DNA of 64,000 nt from Phlegmacium glaucopus (GCA_015039465.1 MU130643.1:26802-90801); one strand, 5' to 3'; counted from the first letter of the stretch, positions 47,636 through 59,890 are shown. Program-made: numbers and translations. Notes: generated by a model from the sequence alone, not told the origin.

Positions 47636-48370
47636 CTACAGGCCGGTGTGATCCTCGGGACCGGTGGCTTCAATGATTTTCACTGACTTGTAAGCCATTT
47701 CCAGAGTCTTCTCTCCTGATTGTTGGAAATTCATGAAGGCCTTGTACATCCTCTGATCCGTCTTTATTTTTTCCAGCTCACACATGTACAATCGATGAGC
47801 GGCATCCTTGTACGATATGCCGAGCCTTTCTTGTAGTACGAGCACCTCGCCGTGGGCGGAGAGTCGTTCGCGATCACTTGAGCCCTACAACTGGTGACTC
47901 AGCCACGCCGGGATGCTCGTCACATTGTACATACAGGAACTGATGGTGCCATTAACTTGCCCTCTCCAACAACGTCAAAGAGTTTCTTGTCAAGCAGTTC
48001 CCTCGTAAAGTCATGCACCTTTCAAAGGAAGGTTAGCATCACTGAGATCATAGCTGGGAACACATCTGCCGGAAGCGTGCATGCCGGTACAGCGACACCA
48101 GCATCAGCATGCCGGTATGAAGCATGCTGAACATATAGAATACATGGGAAATGTACTACTTACACTTCCTGAGGCACCAGCAACATTCAATTCTTTTTTT
48201 TTTTGATTTCCTTGAACCAGTTGATGCATTCCCGGCACCATGAATTCCGGCACAAGGTAGCGTTGATCATCGGGGCCGACCATCGTGACAAAACCTTCGG
48301 GGATCCATGGATTATCACATGGGTGTAGTAAATCAGTGCTGCGGGGGTCACGATCAGTCCTGGATGCCAT
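47636..48370 (-). CDS. KDZ-2 small accessory protein, 179 aa, apparently intact
   Basis: Three exons join cleanly in phase 0: 48,370-48,164 (69 codons), 48,018-47,935 (28 codons) and 47,884-47,636 (82 codons and stop), with GT-AG introns. The protein starts MASRTDRDPRSTDLLHP, has VGPDDQRYLVPEFMVPG in the middle and ends in a helical, charged domain (ISYKDAAHRLYMCELEKIK). No domain recognised. It lies between the left repeats and the Zn2Cys6 gene, divergent from the latter with about 255 bases between starts, so the two may share a promoter. Not seen in the visible part of KDZ-1. Confidence 0.65.
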
Positions 48371-48626
48371 TGGTGTGGTAAATGTTCGAGGTAAAAGCTG
48401 ATTACGAGTTCATTACATCTCTCTTCCATGATTAGGTCACGTGTCTAATCATTGTTGATTGTTGTAACTTATTTGTTTGTATTGATAAAATGATCAGATG
48501 TATGTTGATCATTGCTTTTTTTCCTCTCACAACCATCGTCTAAGGTGAGTGCCGACATCCCCAATGCCGGTCTCGACTAATTTGTTTAGTTTTTGTCTAG
48601 CCAACAACAACACCACTCATATCAAC

Positions 48627-51028
48627 ATGTCTTTCTATACCCCTGCACTTATCCGAGCTCTCGTCGATGACCTCGACACCATTTTCCAGGAGGCCGTCGC
48701 AGACGGCACAATTCAACATGTGTTCCCTCGGGAACGCAGCACTCTGGCAAGTCTCCGGCCATATTAACCACACACACTGATATGTCAACGATTGTCACAG
48801 AATGCTTTAATGGGAGTAACCCGAGACACACGCCATCATCCAGAGCTGCAAGCCGAGTTCATGGTACCCCGGTTCATTTGGCCCTTGACGTCCAACTGGC
48901 ATCAGGCAAAGTTTCAGGGACACCTCCCGGATACTTTCTGGACCCAGCAACTCAGCGTTTTGAGAGATTTCGACATCAGGCACCCGGGTCATCATCGCCC
49001 AGCCGGCATGACCCCGACCCAACGACCCCAACCACCTCTCCCTCCCCCAATGCAGGTCATGGTGGCCACCCGTCCCCCGCAACGTCGTGTTGCATCGGCC
49101 CTTTGTGGATCCACCCCCCCTTCACCAGGAGTGGTACAACCAGCCCCACCCCCGGCACCAAGAACGCCGGTTGCCGGCTCCGCAAAGCCACTCCCACCGG
49201 CACCAACACCAGGCCCCCAGGAAGGTCCCTCACGCCTTCATCCGCCTCGTCGGGACAAGGGAAAAGGCAAAATGGTTCCTGCCGTTGAGCCAAGAATGCA
49301 GTCTGGGGAAGAGAGCACTGATGACAAGGAGACTAGGGGTAGTGCCGGGGCTCCAGCACACAATGTGGAGGAAAGACGCGCAACGCCAAAGTCCAATGGC
49401 CGACGACGCACTCCGGCACGCCGTAGATGCCAGAAGGCAAACCGAACTTGCTATGAACAGGCAGGTTTCGCGACGGCGTGCCTCTTCTGTGCCACAGTGA
49501 AGATGAAATGCGAACCTGCCAGTGACGGGGACGACGAGGAGGCTGGGGACCCTACGAGAAGTGAACCGGCACCCACACACAAGGCCGGCCCATCCAAGAA
49601 ACCGGCATCATCAAAGAAACCAGCCCAGGAGAAGAAAATGGCCCAGGAGAAGAAACCGGCCCAGGAGAAGAAACCGGCACCTACGAAATCGTTTGCGCCG
49701 GGCGCCAGCGCCAAAAAAAGGAAGGTCATCAAAACACCAGTATTGGTCCTTTCAAGTGATGAAGAGAGTGTTCCAGGACGGAAGAATCTGGATGAAGGTA
49801 CCTTTTATGAATCTTTTAATAATATTTTTATATCATGGATGTCTAGATATTTTGGATCGGGTAGAGTCGTTCACGACCGGCATCCGGCAGGAACTGTTGG
49901 TCATGGCAGAGACCGTCGGACAGTTCGAAGACAGAGTAGCTGAGTGCGAGGACACCCAGGAAACCGTCTTCCAGAGAAGTGTTGCAGTAGGAGGGCAGGT
50001 TGCTGGGTTGAATCAGAGGTTGGCGGCTCAGGCGTTGGAGATGGTGGAGCTCCGAGAGCGCCTGGAACGAGCTGAAGAGCTCATCCAGGCTCTCTTACAC
50101 CGGTCGGCTGACCCTGGTCCGGCGGTTGAATCCCCTGTCCTGTTGCCAATCCCACTCCCTGGGCCATCTACCCCCCGGGCCCCATCACCACCACTTTCAT
50201 CAATCGACGATGAGTTCTCACAACCAGCCCAGGCACGACCACTTCCCCCCCCGGGTCCGGGTCACCAAGCAACAGCCGGCATGCCGGTACCTCCACGCCC
50301 GCCCCTTGTGGTGCCATTGCCGGCTGCCGAGTCCTTACCAGCTCCTTGGCCAATGCCTGGACACCCAGACATAGGGGCTGTCCCAGCACTCCCCGCCCTC
50401 CATCCACTGCCGGCTGTTCAAGCCTTGCCGGATCAACAGTATACCCCGGGTTGTGGTGCCATTGCCGGCTGCCGAGTCATTACCAGCTCCTCGGCCAATG
50501 CCGGAACACACAGACATAGCGGCTGTCCAAGGACTCCCCATCCTCCATGCATTGCCGGCTGTTCAAGCCTTGCCAGATGCACAGTATACCCCAGTTCCCC
50601 CACAATCTCCCGAAGTCCCGACTGATCTGATGACGGTTACTCAGCAAATGGCCCCCCCACACGATGTGCCGGATCCTCTTCCCTCGTCTTCCCAGCTGGC
50701 GCCTCCACCCGTTGTCTCATCCACCCTTCATGACCCTACGGATATGCCCAGTGTCCAGCTGCTCCCTCCAACTCCCAATACCTCACAGGAAGCAGCGACT
50801 TACGCGCCAACAACTCTCCTGCAGGTGCCGGCCCAACCCCTCGCAGCCGGCTCTCACCTACCGGCCACAGGGTCCGGCACCTGGTCTCGTTCTCGTTCTC
50901 TGGTAGTTGACCCCTCAGAGCTCCATCGGTCCCCACGCCTAGCTCCACCCCCTTCACCACGGTCCTCCAAGCGCCTGGCCGATGAAGCCTTGGATGGAGG
51001 GGCTCGTAAGAAACCTAGGCAGGAGTGA
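48627..51028 (+). pseudogene. KDZ-2 Zn2Cys6-like/coiled-coil protein, frameshifted
   Basis: Exons 48,627-48,746, 48,801-49,797 and 49,847-51,028; the first intron has a GC donor (CTG|GCAAGT), the second GT. Exon 1 is a short helical start (MSFYTPALIRALVDDLD). Exon 2 is Pro-rich and then has RRRCQKANRTC and ACLFCATVKMKCEP, which align with the zinc cluster of KDZ-1 except that the first Cys is Arg (CGC for TGC). An Ala/Lys repeat (PAQEKKPAQEKK) and basic patch follow. Exon 3 begins with a coiled coil (LERAEELIQALL) and a long Pro-rich tail that shifts frame near 50,447. The end RSSKRLADEALDGGARKK looks like a nuclear-localisation tail. Likely DNA-binding regulator of the element; this copy is probably impaired. 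Confidence 0.7.
50308..50597 (+). repeat. Tandem duplication in the zinc-cluster gene, 145-base period
   Basis: Two copies of a Pro/Ala-rich coding unit start GTGGTGCCATTGCCGGCTGC at 50,308 and 50,453. The period is not a multiple of three and coincides with the frame break. Confidence 0.8.
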
Positions 51029-51252
51029 TCAGGGGCTGGTCCTTATTTGTAATGCTTTTTTGTAGTGATGATATCTGATGCTTGTTCTTGTTGACTGTCT
51101 CGTACTTACTGTAACATTTTTTTCTTTAATCATGTCAATATTCCAGTCACAAATTCACCATTTCTTGCTCTTGTATGTACAGTTAGAATCATATCAATCT
51201 GTGAGTGGCCAGCACAGCCGGACTCTTTCAAGGAGAGCAGGCATCTGGCATC

Positions 51253-53226
51253 TCACCTCCTATGTTTTCCCTTTGCCCCATACTTCTTCGCCTCCTCTAT
51301 TGCTAAATTCTCTGCAGTTTTCCCTTTGCGCCATGGTGACACCTCCCCTCGTGTGGTGGTTGCGTTTCTGGCCAATTTGGCATTGAGGTCCAATGCCAAA
51401 TTCAGGCATGATGGACCAGATGGTGCCAAGCTCAATTGTTTCGGGTCTATTAAGCCAGGTGTTGCCATGCCGAACAGCTGAGGTCCCGGACAGGTCATAT
51501 CTGGCAGGGCATTCAGCATTAGTGTAGTAAATGATACATTAGAGTCCATTGCCGGGTCCAACAATGGATCAAGAATGAGTGGTGGGTCTATGTTGAATGC
51601 CGGATCTAGTGTCAGACTCGGCATCACACTCGGCCCCGGATGTTCCGGAATCAATTGTTCTTGTAGCAGCATCGGCATGAGTGAGTCATTTGGGTTGAAG
51701 GAATGAGCCATGCCTTGCGTGATGTCGCTAATGTTGGTAGCCAGGGTCTCTGTGATTCTGTGAGTACTTGTGTTCATTCTGTTCTTCTTTCTTCGTGCCG
51801 GTGCCGGATCATCCCCAATTGTATTGACATATCTGGCTGTGCGTAGAGACCCCTGTTTACGGCTTGATAGCACTGCCTTGAATCTAAATGCATCTTGAAT
51901 TCCGTGTGATGTTTGCCGTGCTGTAATATGTTGAAAGAATTGAATCAATGCTTCACGCTTCATCGACCGGGGATCACTGAGGCTTATGGCAGGCGGAAGG
52001 TATTTGGCTTCAACGAAGTCAGATGAGTTTGCTGATAGCCGCCCAAACGGAGCCTGACGCTCCTTATCCCTTGCCGCAAGCCCTGCTGAGTATGAACATT
52101 CTTGTTCCGGCAGGAAGAATGTCGACATACTGTATTGATCTGTAATGTATGCACGAAACAGTCGCTCCATATCCTCCTTGGTGATTTTTTCCCAGGACGT
52201 GGGGCATGTCAGAATCGGGAAGCCATCAGGATCTAGTTGAACAGAGAGGGTGCCAGTTTGTGTCCCTGTGCCGGTACCGGCAGGCGTTACCTTCATGTTT
52301 TGCACCACCTTGACGTACTCCAACACCGCTCGTTTCATATCCAAGGCCTTTTCCTGATGCATCTGCTCAAATCCCTTAATACGGACACCAAGATTACTGG
52401 CTATTTCTTCATGACTATCCAATGTCAGTGTAGGAGGCCGGCATCAGACAGGGCAGCACATACATATTAATGGCCGTTTGTCCGCTTTTGAGGGTGTACA
52501 CAACAACTGACAGCGATAGCAATCCCATCTCGCGGTAGTTCTCTGCTGCTGCATCCGTGAACCGCTTGTCCCATTTCTCCTCGGCAAATCTGTAAGAGTT
52601 TAGTCTGGTGCCGGCACCGGCACAAGCACACTCACCTTCTCTTCATTTCCTCCGGCAGACCTTCATTTCATGTCTTATCTGCCTGATCTCTCAGCGCAGC
52701 CCTCTCATTCTCTGTCATTGCATCGAGAAGATTCTTTGCCGCTGTCATGCGTAAGGGGAACCACCCCGGCGTGGTTGTGTTGGCGGTTTCGAGTCCCATC
52801 ATGGACGCAATCTCCTGAAATATGTCTGCCTGCCTTGTCCACCACAGGTAATCGGTGAGCCGGTATTTTCGACCTAGCATCAATGCGCCCTTTTTTGCTG
52901 GGTGCCATACGTTCCTCAGCCAGCTGATCAGTTGCTAAATTCATACAATGGTCAATATCGAAAGTCGGGACAATTTCATGTTTGAAACATACCACTGTCC
53001 TCAATTCCATTTCTCGATCATCGATCACCTCGCCAATGGTGCCCCAATAGTTGAAAAGTGCAGGGAATATGTGGAGCTGCGCAATTGTCTTTCTGGTTGC
53101 AGGGGAAGTTGCCTCCAGGTATTGATCCTTGAACACGTCGATTGCAGCACGTTCTTGGGTGTTATATGTCTGAGTGAGAGGGCAAAGTCGATGACCAGAT
53201 TGATTGTGAGTTAAATTGGCAGACAT
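51253..53226 (-). CDS. KDZ-2 ORF2: divergent accessory protein
   Basis: Starts MSANLTHNQSGHRL at 53,226. Exon 1 ends near 52,995 (IFPALFNYWGTIGEVID); exon 2, about 52,938-52,635, has LWWTRQADIFQEIASMMG and LLDAMTENERAALRDQ and one TGA at 52,668-52,670 (Arg expected); exon 3 near 52,590-52,465 has EEKWDKRFTDAAAENYREMG; the last part (from about 52,420) has EEIASNLGVRIKGFEQMHQE, a 45-base in-frame intron near 52,125-52,080, RSMKREALIQFFQHITARQ, and a C terminus ending EAKKYGAKGKHRR at 51,253. The KDZ-1 homologue aligns exon by exon, so the gene is a fixed part of the element. Function unknown. It shares a 154-base promoter gap with the transposase. Confidence 0.7.
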
Positions 53227-53380
53227 CAGAACCTCAGAAGTATGATATGAGAAGTGGGGAAGAGGACTGTGACACCGGTGTAAGCCTCATGGTAAACACG
53301 AGGTCTGCCATGTGTTACTTGTTATCTCACGCAGGATTGTCTGTTCTCATTTTATATGTACCTCTTGTATCTTCTGCTAC
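53227..53380. promoter_or_regulatory. Divergent promoter region of KDZ-2
   Basis: Between the ORF2 and transposase starts. Contains CCTCATGGTAAACACGAGG at about 53,285-53,303, differing at one base from the word in KDZ-1, and CACCGGTG at 53,273. Confidence 0.6.
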
Positions 53381-56300
53381 AATGAGTTCACAGCAAACAC
53401 GCAAACGGAAATGGAAACATCCCATGATCGATGGAGATCCGGACTCGGCTCCCGCAGTTACACATCAAACAATTTCCGAAACACTCAAGGACGGCACAAC
53501 AGTGACCAAACGTGTCTGGGTTCCAATAGATACACCCAGTAACAATGTAACAACCGATCCACAACCAGCCGAAATGCCCCCTATGGATAATAATGAGTGG
53601 GCAAATATGTCTCCACCTGTTGAAGAGAGCTCACATCCAAACAGGGTAGATATATACCTGACACACACCACTGTATTAATGAAGTATTTTTTAGACACAA
53701 AAGGATTACATACAGCAATACGTCGACCATATAGACGAAATTCTGGAAGCCCTATTATGCCGGGAAGGAATGCCAGCACTGTGACAAGAATACCCGGGCC
53801 ATATGGCAATGTAAAGACTGCGTGCTGGCTACTCCCATGTGCCATCCTTGTATGCGTCAAGGTCACAGGGAAAACCATTTTCACCGCATTGAACAATGGA
53901 ATGGGTGTTACTTTCGTCCTGCCGAATTATGGGAGGTTGGCACGTACCTGTTAGTCCGGCATCATGCCGGTGACGCGGTATGCGAGACTCTCAGAATGTG
54001 GTGCAATATCCTGGAGGCAGCCGAGGAGAGAAAGGATGCCGTCGAACAAGACAAACTGCAGAGCTATGTGGAGACCGTTGTCCCGGCGCCGGCGCCCTCA
54101 CACCATGACGATGACCAGATGGATGAAACGAGTGACAAAGGTATAGGAGAAGATGATCTAAATGAGGAAGAGGATATTGACGAAGAAGATCTTGATGAAG
54201 AGGATGTTGATGAAGATGAAGAAGTGGAGGAAACAAGAATGCACACTGCTTATCTTCAAGCCCATCCCGATGCCCATGTCGGCACACAGTCAGCGATGCC
54301 GGGGACCTACGTTAGAGTTGTTCATTCCAACGGTGTTCACCACATCGGCATGATCAGCTGCACATGCCAAGGGTCTGACATTCTACCCTTGGACCTTGTC
54401 GGGGCTCAGTTGATGCCGACGAGTTTTAAACGAATCAAAACCATGTTTACCGGACAGGTTCTAGACATGTACCGTTTGTGTAACTTGGAACTCAAGGCAT
54501 CGGCATATCAATTCTATCAACTCTTACGACGCGTGACCCGGCCAATGGCACCGGCAGAGGTAATCAACTTGTACAGAGAGTTTTGGAGAATGTCCCGGGT
54601 ATGGCGCTGGATGAAGAAATTGAAGTGGGCAAAATACGATGGTGTTCAGAAGAAGGTGAAGGACGTGGAAGCCGGTGAGTTGACGATATATTGCCCGGCA
54701 TGTCCCCAACCCAGCATCAACATCGCCGAAAACTGGATGCACGATCCAAGCCGTTAAGTACAATGCTGTATAATGTACAGACATTTGTGTGCTCACAGAC
54801 TTCAATAGATGGGTGTACAAACATATTTTTGTGGCTGATGGTAATTTCAAGGCTGATCACGTCAGGCAGCAGATCTCAGCCGGTGATGTCTGGCTGTCCG
54901 AGGGAAGTGGTATGATGCCCCACAATCGGGAATACATGACATTCCTGGCCTCGGCAATTGAGAGACTAACGGTGAGTCATGCATAGTGCCGGTCCCGGTG
55001 CTGGAAACATGCCAGACCACAAATTTTGGCTAATGTCGCGACCCCCCGCCAATAGAAAGCACCTTGTGAAAACACCTTCAGGGCAATCACAACTGCATTA
55101 CAGGCTTCCAAACTGTGCGATGTCACCGGTCTCGTCAGTATTGCCTGCGCCCGGCACGGCTGCTATGCACCACAATCACTGGTAGACCTGTTCAAAGGAG
55201 AACAGCAGAAAAACGTAGACTTTGCCTTTCTGAGCGCTTTGAAATCAACCCGTGTCGCACCTGAACAGGGTGTCCTCCTAATCTATGACATTGCATGTCA
55301 GTATTTTGTCCACTTACAGGACCGTATCGGGAGCCGGCTCCCATTCGGCCTCGATATCGATGCGGCCATAGGCCTGTTTCATATCCATGCACACAAAGAC
55401 CAATGCTTCTTTCAATATGCAACCTCATTTATACCTGGTGCTGCGATTGTTGCCGGTGAGATTTTGGAATCTCTTTGGTCAACCCTCAATGCGATTTCTC
55501 CCACGGCACAGACAGCAACATTGGCCCACCGGGCGGAAATGCTAGACGATCATGCAAATGATTCAAACCATAAGAAAACCCTCGGCATGATATCCAGCCT
55601 ATGCCGAACACATCGGACGGCTGTCGACATGTTGGATCACGCCGAAACCTATTACGAGAATCTCACTAATGAGTCCGGAAGCACAGGTGTAGAGATGTGG
55701 ATGCATGATGTCGAGGAGGCTGAGGCGATGAGGAAATACGATATCACTGCGATGGATGTATATGCTGCCAAATCGAACAACACAGCGATGGGTACCTGGC
55801 AGCCGGCAGCCGGCATGCTGCCCTCAACATTGGGTTCCTGGATGGAACTCGCCTTAGCAGTGGAGGAAAAACAGTGAGTCTCCTGCCGTGAAACGTTCAC
55901 TGTACTAAGACTTTCAGGTTGGAGATTCAAGCAAAGGTACGACAATTGGGTCAACATCCCGCTAGTGCCGACCGGCAGACCATTGAGACAGCACGTGAAC
56001 AATTGACAGCCCTCGTATGTGAGCTGAAGAGTACTATGGACATTGCAGGGGTGTCTGAGGTCATTTCCACAACACCTGTGGTCACTGAGACCCTAGAGCT
56101 CTGGGATGAGATTGTCAATGAGCCAGTCCCCGCTGGCCCTATGTCAACACTAACACTGGCTGACCTCCCGGCAATGACAACCTGTTCCCCTTCCACCTCC
56201 GGTGCTATCCCAATTGAAGACCAGGCAGTCCCGCTTCCATCTAACGGTAAGGTATCAGAGGAGTATGGTCATTTGGAACTGTCTCATCATATTTCACATG

Positions 56301-57062
56301 CCGATCACCATTTGAATCGAATCCGGGAGCTCATTGCGGAGAAGAGTTTTCAATTTTCCCATGTTATTTGTGTGTCTCCCAGGAAATCGGTGAACACAAA
56401 GTCCAGAGCGGCAGTCAAAAAATTGAATCTCCAGATCTCAGTTCACTGCCGGCTCTATACAAAATGCCGGGCAGGCCTTGTCACACTCGGTGCCGACCCC
56501 GTGACATTATCAAGATTCAGGATTTTGACTGCCGAACATGTAAAGACCAGCACTGCAATTGTCACCCCAAACGAACCAGGGTCAACAACCCTGAAGCTGT
56601 CATGGATCTGGGAAACAGCTGGAGGTCATCGCTGGGCATTGGCATCGGACAGGAGTGTCACTGCCGGTGCCGGTGCCGATGGTCAAGCTACTGCCGGTGC
56701 CGGTTCAGACCCAAATATCGTTGAATGTAAGTTTACCATTTGTGCACTGTGGCCCAGTCTCAAAAGTGATAGTTCGTCGTGTTCATTGGCTACATGCGCG
56801 TGCACAACGCATGAGATGGCAAGAACAAGTGACCTTGACCGGGTATGAAATGGAGTGGACTGTCAGGTATTTCCAGCATATGAGTCGGACATGGGTCATG
56901 CCCACCACTACCGGCACCGGCAGTCTTCTCATTTTGGATCAAAGCCGCTCTGCAGGTGCAGTGGCATATGGCAGAAAGAAACAGGGAATGTGGCACGACC
57001 TCATGGTCCAGGCGGACCGTGCCTTTTCTCGCTTTAATTGCGCTTACCAATCACCTTTGTAA
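53381..57062 (+). pseudogene. KDZ-2 transposase with CxC2 cysteine cluster
   Basis: Exon 1 53,381-53,645 (MSSQQTRKRKWKHPM); exon 2 from 53,695. The CxC2 cluster reads CQHC, CKDC, CHPC and ENHFHRIEQW near 53,770-53,890, but is out of frame with LLCREGM just before it, a break between 53,761 and 53,772. An acidic run (about 54,090-54,240) follows, then TYVRVVHSNGVHH, LMPTSFKRIKTMF, CPACPQPSINIAENW; after an intron near 54,753-54,800, FVADGNFKADH and WLSEGSGMM; after another, IACARHGCYAP, LIYDIACQYF near 55,280, IGLFHIHAHKDQCFFQY near 55,375, GEILESLWSTLN and DSNHKKTLGM. More exons lead to VHWLHARAQRMRW and the stop at 57,062. Predicted to cut and join element ends. Apart from the one break it is well preserved. 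Confidence 0.85.
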
Positions 57063-57130
57063 CCAAGTTGTTTCTATATTTGGAAAATCAATGATTGTCC
57101 TGTTTCACTGCTATCTCGTTACCATCTACA

Positions 57131-59278
57131 ATGTCAATCAGTGTATTCAATCCATTTTCGTTGAACCATGCTTCACAGTCGACTCTTGGAGTGCACATTC
57201 AGGAAGTCACCTACTATGCAGAATCTAGATTCTGGTGTATCTTGAATGAGATCAGCGCAGCCGACACGGATCGGCAATCCTGGACCCAAAGACTTCTTCA
57301 TCGGGAACTTGTGGGTACTCTAGCTATCAGTTTGAGCGCTTCCTGATGAAATTGAAAGCTTTTCATCTTGTCGTACATCGGCATTGCCACAGCACTGGGT
57401 CAGCAGCTGGATGTCCTCATCATCTTGCGCTCCCTCACAGACAGTATGGCAATGTTGGATGAGGATGCACTGCCTCTACCCTTTAACGCATCGTTCTTGG
57501 CTACCCTTGACATTGGCGTGCACGACAGAAACAATAAAAGCCAGGTGGTCAGCACTTATGACTATACATGGTGGTCTGGTCGCAAGCCTAGGAACCTGAG
57601 TACAGTCACAGTCCTCGATGCGTCAAACCTAGAAACGTGCCTCAATAATTATCAATTACAACGCTCCCTGGCTCCAGCAAGTGCAGCTTTGGTGGACAGT
57701 GGTGCCGGTGCCAGTGCCGGTCTCACTCAGGCTGCCAGTGCCGGAGTGCCTACCAGTGCCGAGGACATTCCCAGCCCTCTCCATGCCGGAGCCGACCACA
57801 GTCCAACGTGCCATAGGTGCAACAAATATCGTGATCTCCTGAGTGATGTCCTGCAGGACGTCCTCAGGTTCCGCAACGTTTCCTCACTAATGTCAACCTC
57901 ATCCGAGCACCGTTGGAAGCTAGGAGTGTGCCGGGCCTCTACATTCCACCTTCTACAGGAGGCTGCTCTCTTAAAGGAGACTGCCGTGTCCGAAGCTCCA
58001 GCACCAGGGTCAACTGCTCAGTGGCTCGTTGCTGTCGCTCAGAATGCCTCTTCCGAACTAAATCGACTCAGGCAGCTGCCACCAACATCTTACAAATGGA
58101 CGTGGGGCGAAACCCTGACGAAGGCAGAAATACTCGCGTTGCGCCGGACCGGCACTCGACCCGGCCATGAGCCCCATTCGGGGTATGATCATTCATTGAA
58201 GGACGGTAGGATGTTGGGTGACTACACGGAGGATGCACCGAGCCCTCCCACTGCCGATGGACTACATAATGAGGTACCGGCAGAAGCCACCTTCATACCA
58301 CCAGCAACACACCTAGTCATCCCCCCATACCTTTCACATTGTGACCCGCTTTCTTACAACCCTGTTGGTGATTCAACCATATCACTTCCAACTCCGTCCC
58401 TGGACCTCGCCAAAAGTTCCCGGACCAGCACTGACAACCGGGAGGAACTACCACTTCGCAGTGTCTTGTCTGAGCGTGATGGTGCAACTGCTGAGGGAAT
58501 GCCGGAGATTCAGGGCCCTTCGCTGGATCTCGCAGATGTTTGGAGTGACACTGATGACATTTCAGGGCATGAGGATCCATCTCCCGATGAGAATGCCGGA
58601 CACTATGTGTTCCCGGCACCAGTGTTGCTTCTGGCCGATGAGTGGAATGACAGCGAGGAGGATGGCCAGCGGAATGTGTCACCACAGGTTGCAGATGTAG
58701 GGAGGTACACTAATGACATGTCCGGGCCCTTTCCGGCACCGGCACCGGCATCACTATTACTTCTTGCCAATCAGTGGACAGAGAGTGATGATGAGGCCGG
58801 AGGTAATGTGCCGCCACTGGTCACGGACGTAGTGCCTCCTGCCCCTGCCCTCTTGCTTGCCGAGGCATGGAACGACTCTGATGAGGAATCCGGCGATGAG
58901 GACTCCGAGGATGATGCACTGGCACTGACACAATCACATATCAATGAAGTCTCTGCTGGGCATTCACCGGTACCGGTACTCACTCTGGCTGACAGCTGGT
59001 CCACCAGCAGTCAGGGTAGTGATCATTCCAGCACGATGGGTGATGAAATGGCATCTACCGAATACACAGTCGGGTCTCAATTGGTCGTTTCACCCTCACG
59101 AATTACTCTGGTTCAGCCGTCATCCACCTTTCTCAACTTAGACACTCATGTGCCCCCGTCGGATGATCTCACTCCGGCCCACATGCCTTTGTCCAGCCCC
59201 TCTGGGCCGTATGGCCCTCAGCACTTTGCATACCTTCAAGATCACATGTTTGAGGATGATTCATCCGATGAGGAGTGA
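57131..59278 (+). CDS. KDZ-2 ORF3: accessory protein, intact, 699 aa
   Basis: Two exons, 57,131-57,310 and 57,359-59,278, join in frame around a 48-base intron. Exon 1 (MSISVFNPFSLNHASQ) matches the KDZ-1 homologue in length. Exon 2 starts LFILSYIGIATALGQQ, then has a CHRCNKY pair near residue 210, a helical central part with SYKWTWGETLTKAEILALR, and an acidic C-terminal third with five spaced phrases of the form L-A-(D/N/E)-x-W-x-(D/E)-S. It follows the transposase by about 70 bases on the same strand. Function unknown; the tail resembles acidic activation or docking motifs. Confidence 0.8.
58530..59010 (+). repeat. Repeated acidic/aromatic peptide motif in ORF3
   Basis: LDLADVWSDTDD, LLLADEWNDSEED, LLLANQWTESDDE, LLLAEAWNDSDEE and LTLADSWSTSSQ, spaced by 30-60 residues. 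The KDZ-1 homologue has a different but similar set around FAQTF. Confidence 0.8.
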
Positions 59279-59344
59279 CGATCATCTTGGCATATGGATA
59301 TATAGGCATTTTTTTGTATTTGTATTAATGATAGTCAGACAAAT

Positions 59345-59890
59345 TGAGATTGGCCGTATCCCTCTGGCGCCGGGTTTACGGGTACAACCTGGCACTGTCA
59401 CGGCAGTGGGTGTGACCCGGCCCGACCTTGGCCCGGCATTGTGTCTGACCCGGCAATGAGTGTGATCTGGCACTGAGTGTGACCGGGCAGTCGGTATGCG
59501 CCGGCACTGAGTACACCCCGGCACTGAGTACACCCCGGCACTGAGTACACCCCGGCACTGAGTACACCCCAGTACTGAGTACACCCCGACAATGGGTACA
59601 GCCCAGTACTGAGTACACCCTGGCACTGAGTACACCCCAGGACTGGGTACAACCCGGCACTCAGTACAACCCGGCATCGTGTAGATGACCCGGCAATGGC
59701 CATGCCCCTTCACTGGGTATGGGCCGGCCATGGATATCACCTGGCAGTGGGTATGCACCAGCAGTGGGTATGCCCAAGCAGTGCCTTTGACCCGGCAATG
59801 GGTATGAGCCGGCAATGGGTGTGACCCGGCAGTCGGTATACGCCCTCACTGCATATAGCCCGGCACTGAGTATAGCTGGGTATGCCCCGG
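59345..59890. repeat. KDZ-2 right subterminal tandem repeats
   Basis: About 25 units of 17-19 bases such as GTACACCCCGGCACTGA and GTATGACCCGGCAATGG. The same type of unit resumes after the solo LTR at 61,202-61,480. Confidence 0.9.

Noticed and set aside
59345..59890. CRISPR-like regular repeats
   Set aside because: Units of 17-19 bases follow each other without unique spacers; these are minisatellites in a eukaryotic transposon.
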